DNA of 64,000 nucleotides from Nematopogon swammerdamellus (Eukaryota > Arthropoda > Insecta > Lepidoptera > Adelidae): assembly GCA_946902875.1 (NCBI GenBank), contig OX336345.1, positions 10,323,395-10,387,394 on the forward strand, given 5' to 3'. Below the pieces are notes generated by a model. The model did not search any database and had not been told where the DNA came from. It was given only the letters and a program-made list of their open reading frames with translations. Positions 56,471 to 64,000 of this stretch are shown here, one piece after another. Each line of letters opens with the position of its first letter. Position 1 is the stretch's first letter. The translations under genes and the position numbers were made by a program.

Positions 56471-59125
56471 ACATTCTTCTATTGAGTGTTTTGTATGCGT
56501 TAATTTGTTAAATTAGGACCTGAGTACCTAAAAGATGGAAGGACTCGAACACTCCATTTTAGTCTCCACTTGAATACTTTTGAAGAAGTTAAACTCGAGT
56601 GGCCTCACCCGCCGCGCCGCGCGCCGCCGCGCGCCGCGAGCCGGACGCAGGCACAGGCGCGGCCGGGGTAGGACGAGGACTCTCTGTGTCGGTGTAAATA
56701 AAATAAGATTGTCTTCGTACCGGCCGGTGATATTACACATGGAGCTCATGGATATTTATTATATCTATTAACGGTTTAGTTTTTTAACTACAACTGTACT
56801 GGCACACCCTGATAACAGTTACTCAAGGACGGTTTACTTGATACAGATTCAGATTTTTATTTCGCCATAAAGAACACACAGTACAGTGTTACAGTACTTG
56901 TTACAGTAAGTTTAAGTGTCACATGAAAAAGATACATTAACACGAATTCATAATGTTTCGCCCTCAAACGGCTCTGCGGTCACGCAAGCCTGTCTCCCAA
57001 TGGAGTAGAGGCAATGTTATGCGTGAAACACATCTGACGCCTGAAAGGAAGAATTTATTCATGCTAATACCAGGGATGCTTAACGAAATGTATACCATAA
57101 TATTTGTAAATTTATGTAATCGCGTCGTAAGTAATTCGGCTGTGCTCTCCTAGGCTGTAGAGCTGCAGTGCCATAAAGCCCGCGCGATTAGAACCCGCGG
57201 CCCCCCCCCCCCCCCCCTCCCTGCATCGACCCGCTGCCCCGCCGCCGCCGCCCCCCGCGCCACACACGCGCACACTCCAATAAAAAGTGGTTCGTTGTCG
57301 CGCGCGCCAGAATTACGACGCGATCTTCTTTTATTATCTCCCTTTTTTAATTCAATTTTACGATAAGGTCCCGCCGCAGTCGACCGCCAGGTTTTGGTGC
57401 TTTGTAATGATATTCATAACGGTCATATCCAGTTTGGATTGAATTTGAATGGAGAATAATAATTCGCCAAGTTGAAATAATGTTTCTCTTATTCCCGCTT
57501 TCATTCATTTTGCTGTGCTAATTTCAGTTTAAAGAAATATATGAGAGTAAATAAAGAACTTTAATTAGATTGATTAAATAAATATCAAAATTCTTTCTTC
57601 ATACTTACGGTTGCAATCAGCCTAATTGCATATATACTTGCATATACTTACATACGTTTAAAATCTAGCATTCGCATTAAAATATTTGTAGCAAACTACT
57701 GTGGTGAACCGCACTAACTAATCAAAGACTAAGAGTTGTTTGTCTTTTATTATTAAAAAATGACACAATATCTTTTTTTGTATTAAATAACCCCGCTTTG
57801 GACTTTGTTCGGGTCTGTATTGCTTGTATTTCAGAGGGAAAAATACATATTGCTTTAGAAAAATGTCATAAATGATTAAACTAAAACAAAATAAACAGTA
57901 GGTATATTAAAAGTGTTCAATCCAACTACAGGATTAGGTACTACAACGAAAAAATGTACAACTTCATATGAGAGTCGTCCCGATCTTCGTGACCTTTTGT
58001 TCAATAAAATCAGCTTTCTTGTAGTGTTATCTCGCTCGAAGCGAATCACTACACGCCAGTCAGTACATGTAGATATGTCTCACTCTGTTTTACTTTATTT
58101 ACGAATATTATTTGAAATAATTTTATCTGCAAGGAATTTATACTAAACATGTTAAGAATTCGAAACTTAAAGCCTTTTCGACTATAAAATACTTCAATGG
58201 TCATGAACATAGGCGTCATGCATTTTATGCACAAATCAACTTCAATGTAAATATGCATCTGTGCCTGATTAATAAACACTTTTTGATTTTGATATTTTAT
58301 TTTTCTTAAATACCTACTAAAAATTAAGCATTTATTCATATTGTTTATTGTTTATTATATAATTTCATCCATAAGTAGGTAACCTACGCTTGGACATGTC
58401 GAAAATTTCGCCAGTTCTAAATTCAATGTGAAGAAGAATTGACAAACAAACTTCGCAAGTCACAATGTTTTGTTTGTAGGTACCTACCTTATAGGTATTA
58501 TATTAAGTAATAAATAATTAACCCATACTACAACTCACAAGAGCATTAATATTTACAGCATAAACATGAATACTGAAGAATCTGACCACTCTGCCTATTT
58601 AGATTACCTATCTGGTGTATAGTGCCATCGTCAATTTCATACTTAGGTTAGGTTCAATTCAATAACAATTAGTAAAAGTTTATTACAAAGAAATGTAATA
58701 TAAAGTCATATTAAAAATCTAAAGATACAAAGTGTATCCAATTGTCAAGTTATTTAGTGGGAACAACAGTAGTGAGACTCTTAGATAAAATTATGGTCAG
58801 CTAAAGCATCATTAACAGTGTAATAACTCTTTTGAATTAATCAATCGATAGGCAGTGTACTGCACTCATATTTGTCATATTTAATATTTTAACGATCCGA
58901 CATAATATCCGAAAGACCATATATTATCTCGATATAGAATTGCTTTTAGTGAGGCTTCAGTACTTATGATTTTACATTAGCATTGGCAGATTTAACATTA
59001 GTTTAATTTCGTTTAAAATTATTATCATCAAATTGTTTTATGTTAGAAGACAGTTTATTATAAAATCAACGTACCAACACTATTACAAATAAAGCTTTAT
59101 GAGATTTTAGATAATCTATGTCTTA
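56471..59125. other. Noncoding DNA with two GC islands
   Basis: CpG islands at 56,605-56,675 and 57,170-57,310; the latter includes a C16 run (57,201-57,216). Most of the rest is AT-rich and unique-looking. No exon can be defended. Confidence 0.45.
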
Positions 59126-59510
59126 TTAATTGTACATTATTCGTACACCGTGTATCATAGTTATGATTGTCAGAATTAAGAGAGGAATCATGAATATGTT
59201 CTGGTAAACATATACACTTGGTAAAGTCATGATTTCTATCTCCCCGAACGCTGTCCTACAAGTATCTCTAGTTCTCATATTTAAGATGTACCGCAAGGTT
59301 CTCTTCTGTAATAAAAATATTATATTTGAATCTGGTGCATTTCCCCAAAACATAAGGCCATATGACACTACGCTCTCAAAATAGGCACGATAAACCGTTT
59401 TTGCAGCATGAGTTCCGCCTAGCTCCATAATTTCTTTGATAGCATAACAAGTGGAACTCAGCTTACCAGCTGAGAGTTTATGTGGGCTTTCCAAGTAAAA
59501 CTTTTATTAA
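59126..59510 (-). pseudogene. CR1/Jockey-like LINE reverse transcriptase fragment
   Basis: Minus-strand frame: 'HKLSAGKLSSTCYAIKEIME', 'VYRAYFESVVSYGLMFWGNA' and 'LLQKRTLRYILNMRTRDTCR', then 'GEIEIMTLPSVYVYQNI'. This is the L..KL.S..YA......VY.AYF.S..SYG..FWG......F.LQKR..R.I block after the reverse transcriptase palm. The core is missing on both sides; the frame lacks an ATG. A different lineage from LINE-A. Confidence 0.82.
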
Positions 59511-59552
59511 ATATATCATATAATAATAATGTATTTATAATTATCTTGATTG

Positions 59553-59640
59553 TTATCTTGTTCGAATACTTTGCTAAGCGTGGAGGTCGGTGTTGTGCTG
59601 TAATTTAAAATACTTCTTACGGCACTATTATTATTCCTTT
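59553..59640 (+). repeat. Family C fragment
   Basis: 'actttgctaagcgtggaggt' and 'cggtgttgtgctgtaattta' match the middle of the family C repeats. Only about 80 bp remain. Confidence 0.65.
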
Positions 59641-60997
59641 TATGTCACGTTTTCCATTTTATATACATATTTATATTAATTTTATATAATTATAATACAA
59701 ATATACCTATACAAAATTAATAAAAACAGAATAAAATACTTAAAAAACGGTAATACCGCCGACGCACTCTGGTTCGATACCTACAAAACGTGGACTCGCA
59801 CACTTTTTTTCGAATTTCGAATTTTTTTTTGCGGAATCTTATATGTCGACTAAATACAAGGTGCTTTTATTATCTCGTGATTTTCTATAAAGTTGACGGT
59901 TACGGAGATAATCGACCGAATCTGATTTCGTTGTATGGAAATAGACACTTTTTATTAAATTTCTCAAAATGTTGAAATTTGTTAGAGTAGTGAGTTATAT
60001 AATCGTATTCTACACATGAGCTCCGACACGACTGTAAAAAAAACTCATCCCGCTACGTCCCGCTTTTCGTTTTATTTACATTTTAATTTTTTTTTCTTGC
60101 TTATTTTGAAAATAAAAATAAAATACCATAGTGTGCCTACTTTACCAAACGAGTAATCCATTTGCAAGAGTCAATGCTTTACTTTAAAGTTAAATAAATA
60201 AAATAAGTCAATTTTGTGTCAAACTATAAAAATAAAGCACTCTGTAAACCCAATTTGTCGAGTAAAAAAGTGGTAATAATGTGCATATTACTTGTATTTT
60301 GTATTCTATTGTAACAAAATCTACTGGAAATATTGAAACGTACAACATAATGTACTTTCCATGGATTTTTATAACGAAACATTACCTACTACAAGAAAAC
60401 AGATCGTATAAAACGTAAAAACTTTTAAAAATAATTAATCATCCAGAATCATTCGTTTATTTCGTATCTATCCTTAAAACTGCGGCATGCCTGAGTCTGC
60501 CGATACACGAAATGAATACACACTACTCATACACACATGAATACGCGTAATAATGTATGTAGTTACATCTATCCTCAAAACTGTGGCATGCCTGAGTATG
60601 TCGATACTCTATAAAATTCTGATATTACATTATATTTACTCATTACGTTTGTATCAAATTTCTTAATTCATTATATCAAAACAGCTACAGGTCCGGGGCC
60701 TTGACTTGAGGAATTATTGACGAAAATATACTGTACATTTATTTATTCTTATGTTGTCTTGCATTTAAGAGTATCGGCATTTGTCATTTTGTATAGAAAT
60801 TTATAAACTCATCACTCAGTTGTAAAATTACACTTCTTGAGCAGAGCGAAGCGGCAACGTTGCATGAACGGTACAGTTAATCTATGATACAACTAGTTCG
60901 TTAATTATATTATGTAACTCGCTCGTTCAATTTTTGGGGAAGATCACATTAGTTATGAATTACAGTAGTCAATTAAATTATATTAATGAAAACGAGT

Positions 60998-61493
60998 ACC
61001 ATGTGGGGCCGGTACTTAAAAAGAATAGCCCAACTGCATCTCTCCCCGTGCATGTCGTAAGAGGCGACTGAGGAATAAGGACAAGATACTGCGCTAAAGG
61101 GCGACAGGCTAGCCACTTCTCACCTTGGCGCAGTCCTTCCACCTAGTCATTCAGCATGTGGGTTCTTCGTGCCTTACTTGCTGCTTGATAGTTGTATTGT
61201 ATTGTATTGTATTGTATTGTTTATTGATCATTCATACGGCAGTTAGACTGCGCTCGAACTTGTCACAATTTGTTCTATCTTGTCCGTATACTGTGCTAAG
61301 CGTGGTGGTCGGTGTTGTGCTGTAATTTACCAGAGTCCTTATAGCACAACACCGATTACTCTGCTTACCCTGATTGTCGGGATACAGCGTGTGTTATGTA
61401 TGTATGTATGTATGTATGTATGTATGTATGTATGTATGTATGTATGTATGTATGTATGTATGTATGTATGTATCTATGTATGTATGTATGTAT
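60998..61493 (+). mobile_element. Family C repeat inserted in the left arm only
   Basis: It runs from 'accatgtggggccggtactt' to (TATG)n at 61,396-61,493. It is flanked by gagt at 60,994-60,997 and gagt at 61,494-61,497, a likely 4-bp target-site duplication. The right arm shows the empty site as a single aacgagtttc (reverse). It therefore inserted after the inverted duplication formed. Confidence 0.85.
61196..61277 (-). mobile_element. SINE family D 3' end nested in family C
   Basis: (TATTG)n, then 'tttattgatcattcatacgg' and 'ctcgaacttgtcacaatttg' interrupt the family C sequence between 'gatagttgt' and 'tcttgtccg', which are adjacent in the 37,847-38,180 copy. It matches the 3' end of the SINE at 47,345-47,702, strongly 5' truncated. 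Confidence 0.8.
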
Positions 61494-61563
61494 GAGTTTC
61501 TTTCTTTAGAATGCATGCAGTGTAGCAATCAGTTTCGCAGTTTATATAACTTACAACTGCTAC

Positions 61564-61761
61564 TCACTGGGAGGGCTCGAGTATGAACGTATACTCTTCG
61601 GGAAAGCTTGCTACTTCCTCCCCATCAGGATGAAGGGATTGATAAAGGGAAAGGATGTTGCAAAGAGAGCAATCATTGCAGGAATAAGGCGGCTCCTGAG
61701 ATAAAGGAAAAAGGAATAGGTGAGATACCAAATTACACAAACTCAAAACAATATAGCACAT
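61564..61761 (-). pseudogene. Cys-rich small frame in left arm
   Basis: Reads SQEPPYSCNDCSLCNILSLY and 'GEEVASFPEEYTFILEPSQ*', preceded by an acceptor-like tttttcctttatctcag. It is the mirror of the right-arm frame (62,484-62,666) with about two amino-acid differences in the C-terminal 45. Function unknown; it lies in the 3' flank of the transposase fragment. Confidence 0.4.
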
Positions 61762-61893
61762 CAGGTTGTGAACTTAGATCAATAAATTCTACTTCTTGAA
61801 TTCTTTTTCCCCAAGTGGTGAGATCAAGAGAGATCGAACCTCTTCTGGCAGTACTTTCGCAGTGTTTGTTTTTGACTTTTTGACTTTTTGATT

Positions 61894-62428
61894 GACTTTG
61901 TGAAACAGGGATCAGGGACGACAAACGACGGAAATACGGCTCGGCGCTTTTTCGATAATCCCACATTAAGTTCAGACATTACAGGTATTCAAAGACTATC
62001 TACTATTCTGATTAGTATTTCTAGTGGTCTGAATATACATATCGAAAAATTCCACGAATATGCCTTAGAAACTGCCAAGCTATTCGTAGCTTTGTATGGG
62101 TGGTATCGCATGCCACTTAGCGTTCACAAACTTCTCATTCATGGCAGCGAAATAATTAAACATTTGAATGTTATTCCTATAGGAATAGGAATAGGACACC
62201 TATCGGAAGAGGCATCTGAGGCCCGGAATAAGGATTTCCGAAACTATAGAGAGTTTCATTCTCGAAAAATCAGTAGACGCACATCAAATCACGATATCTT
62301 GAATAACTTATTTGCTTTCATGTGATCCATACTTAACAACAATTGGTCCAAAAATGATTACAAACACTGCGAAAGTACTGCCAGAAGAGGTTCGATCTCT
62401 CTTGATCTCACCACTTGGGGAAAAATAA
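61894..62428 (+). pseudogene. Transib/RAG1-like transposase, C-terminal catalytic core, frameshifted
   Basis: The frame reads TTNDGNTARRFF (near 61,918), then 'HEYALETAKLFVALYGWYRM', 'PLSVHKLLIHGSEII' and 'LSEEASEARNKDFRNYREFH'. The order N/D-G-N-x-A-R ... H-K-x-L-x-H-x-x-E-I-I ... S-E-x-x-x-E-x-x-N-K-x-F-R-x-x-R matches the C-terminal core of RAG1 and Transib transposases. By that alignment E111, counted from the TTG at 61,888, occupies the third catalytic acidic position. A frameshift near 62,315 separates the last part (DPYLTTIGPKMITNTAKVLP ... ending at TAA 62,426-62,428). A tandem ggaata near 62,181-62,192 adds an IGIG insertion. The N-terminal half with the two catalytic aspartates is absent. 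Confidence 0.72.
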
Positions 62429-63955
62429 ATTCAAGAAGTAGAATTTATTCATGTAAGTTCACAACCTGATGTGCTAGATTGTTTTGAGTTTGTATAATTT
62501 GGTATCTCACCTATTCCTTTTTCCTTTGTCTCAGGAGCCGCCTTATTCCTGCAATGATTGCTCTCTTTGCAACATCCTTTCCCTTTATCAATCCATTCAT
62601 CCTGATGGGGAGGAAGTAGCAAGCTTTCCCGAAGAGTATACGTTCATACTCGAGCCCTCCCCGTGAGTAGCAGTTGTAAGTTATATAAACTGAGAAACTG
62701 ATTGCTACACTGCATGCATTCTAAAGAAAGAAACTCGTTTTCATAAATTTAATTTAATTAACTACTATAATTCATAACTAATGTGATATTCCCCAAAAAT
62801 TTAACGAGCGAGTTACATAATATAATTAACGAACTAGTTGTATCATAGATTAACTGTACCGTTCATGCAACGTTGCCGCTTCGCTCTGCTCAAGAAGTGT
62901 AATTTTACAACTGAGTGATGAGTTTATAAATTTCTATACAAATGACAAATGACGACACTCTTAAATGCAAGACAACTTAAGAATAAATAAATGTACAGTA
63001 TATTTTCGTCAATAATTCCTCAAGTCAAGGCCCCTGACCTGTAGCTGTTTTGATATAATGAATTAAGAAATTTGATACAAACGTAATGAATAAATATAAT
63101 GTAATATATGAATTTTATAGTGTATCGACATACTCAGGCATGCCACAGTTTTGAGGATAGATGTAACTACATACATTATTACGCGTCTGTGTATTCATTT
63201 CGTGTATCGGCATACTCAGGCATGCAGCAGTTTTAAGGATAGATACGAAATAAACGAATGATTCTGGATGATTAATTATTTTTAAAAGTTTTTACGTTTT
63301 ATACGATTTGTTTTCGTGTAGTAGGTAATGTTTCGTTATAAAAATCCATGGAAAGTACATTATGTTGTACGTTTCAATATTTCTAGTAGATTTTGTTACA
63401 ATAGAGTACAAAATACAAGTAATATGCACATTATTACCACTTTTTTACTCGAAAAATTGGGTTTACAGAGTGCTTTATTTTTATAGTTTGACACAAAATT
63501 TACTTATTTTATTTATTGAACTTTAAAGTTAAGCATTGACTCTTGCAAATGGATTACTCGTTTGGTAACGTAGGCACACTATGGTGTTTTATTTTTATTT
63601 TTAAAATAAGCAAGAAAAAAATATTAAAATGTAAATAAAACGAAAAGCGGGACGTAGCGGGATGAGTTTTTTTTACAGTCGTGTCGGGGCTCATGTGTAG
63701 AGTACGTTTATGTAACTCACTACTCTAACAAATTTTAACATTTCGAGAAATATAATAAAAAGTGTCTATTTCCATACAACGAAATCAGATTCGGTCGATT
63801 ATCTCCGTAACCGTCAACTTTATAGAAAATCACGAAAGAATAAAAGCAGCTTGTATTTATCCGACATATAAGATTCTGCAAAAAAAAAATTCGAAATTCG
63901 AAAAAAAGTGTACGTGTCCACGTTTGGTAGGTATCGAACCAGAGTGCGACGGCGG
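62361..63955. repeat. Large inverted repeat, right arm
   Basis: About 1.6 kb, the uninterrupted partner of 59,756-61,868. It starts inside the transposase C-terminal coding (caaacactgcgaaagtactg) and ends at the outer motif gtatcgaaccagagtgcgac. Its empty site for the family C insertion is near 62,727-62,740. Confidence 0.93.
62484..62666 (+). pseudogene. Cys-rich small frame in right arm
   Basis: Frame containing 'SQEPPYSCNDCSLCNILSLY', 'QSIHPDGEEVASFPEEYTFI' and LEPSP*. It follows an acceptor-like ttttcctttgtctcag|gag. Kept open in both arms despite divergence of the surrounding DNA. CxxCxxC spacing is suggestive of metal binding but not diagnostic. Confidence 0.4.
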
Positions 63956-64000
63956 GAGACTAGCCTTCAAGCGCGCCGACGGGTGCAGGTCTATTGTTAT
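63956..64000. other. Outer flank of the inverted repeat
   Basis: 'gactagccttcaagcgcgcc' and following do not match the left flank, so the inverted repeat probably ends here. Cut by the window edge. Confidence 0.5.

Larger units (their letters stand above)
59756..61868. repeat. Large inverted repeat, left arm
   Basis: Reverse complement of 62,361-63,955 apart from a 496-bp insertion at 60,998-61,493. Matching landmarks: 'cgcactctggttcgatacct' at the outer end, 'ctgtaaaaaaaactcatccc', 'cttgagcagagcgaagcggc', 'cttcgggaaagcttgctact', and 'gcgaaagtactgccagaaga' in reverse at the inner end. In a 260-bp stretch near 60,690-60,950 I count about six differences. It contains a 45-bp direct repeat (ggcatgcctgagt at 60,485 and 60,587) also present in the other arm, so older than the duplication. 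Confidence 0.93.

Noticed and set aside
61280..61586. Frames with long Met-Tyr-Val-Cys repeats
   Set aside because: Translation of the (TATG)n tail of a family C repeat.
59756..63955. Palindrome as pure assembly fold-back artefact
   Set aside because: Arms differ at scattered positions and only one carries the nested insertions, which a read-level artefact would not give; still worth confirming with spanning reads.

Overview
The window looks like intergenic and intronic DNA of a moth or butterfly (Lepidoptera). It is AT-rich, broken by short CpG-rich islands, and full of transposable-element remnants of kinds common in Lepidoptera: gggttccgt/gtgcgagtcggactcgc repeats, RTE-like and CR1/Jockey-like LINE tails, tRNA-headed SINEs, Helitron-like units and (TATG)n-tailed dispersed repeats. 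No complete host gene is visible. Most open frames are chance frames, microsatellite translations or retrotransposon debris.

Layout. 1-9 kb: a foldback MITE, three gggttccgt-family elements, an RTE tail, then mostly unique DNA with CpG islands. 9-18 kb: RTE and other LINE 3' fragments, ending in two LINE C-terminal fragments lying back to back (16.4-17.48 kb) with a clear poly(A). 19-27 kb: a strong candidate first coding exon with signal peptide (21,756-21,897), two weaker exon candidates, a 20-bp-stem hairpin, and a complete SINE whose head resembles both a tRNA A box and the 5S rRNA internal promoter. 27.7-31.5 kb: SINEs that share one body but carry different heads and tails. 31.5-37.3 kb: about 6 kb of mostly unique DNA with GC-rich islands. 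37.3-44.7 kb: more LINE and dispersed-repeat copies and a possible old DNA transposon. 44.8-46.7 kb: a CpG island and the first two coding exons of a THAP-domain protein, with a MITE in the intron. 47-50 kb: a Penelope-like hairpin, a tRNA-derived SINE and a 1-kb-spaced direct duplication. 52.2-54.5 kb: a Helitron-like element swollen by a 68-bp minisatellite. 59.1-64 kb: a LINE relic and then a large inverted repeat.

The most notable structure is that inverted repeat (about 59,756-63,955). Its arms are about 1.6 kb and about 97-98% identical where I compared them by eye. The spacer is about 0.49 kb and codes the C-terminal catalytic core of a Transib/RAG1-like transposase. Both arms carry the 3' end of this gene plus a conserved small Cys-rich frame. 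One arm alone was later invaded by a (TATG)n-tailed repeat, which was itself invaded by a SINE tail, so the order of events can be read.

Limits: everything is by-eye pattern reading. Element boundaries are usually good to 5-30 bp. Family names marked uncertain should be checked against a lepidopteran repeat library.
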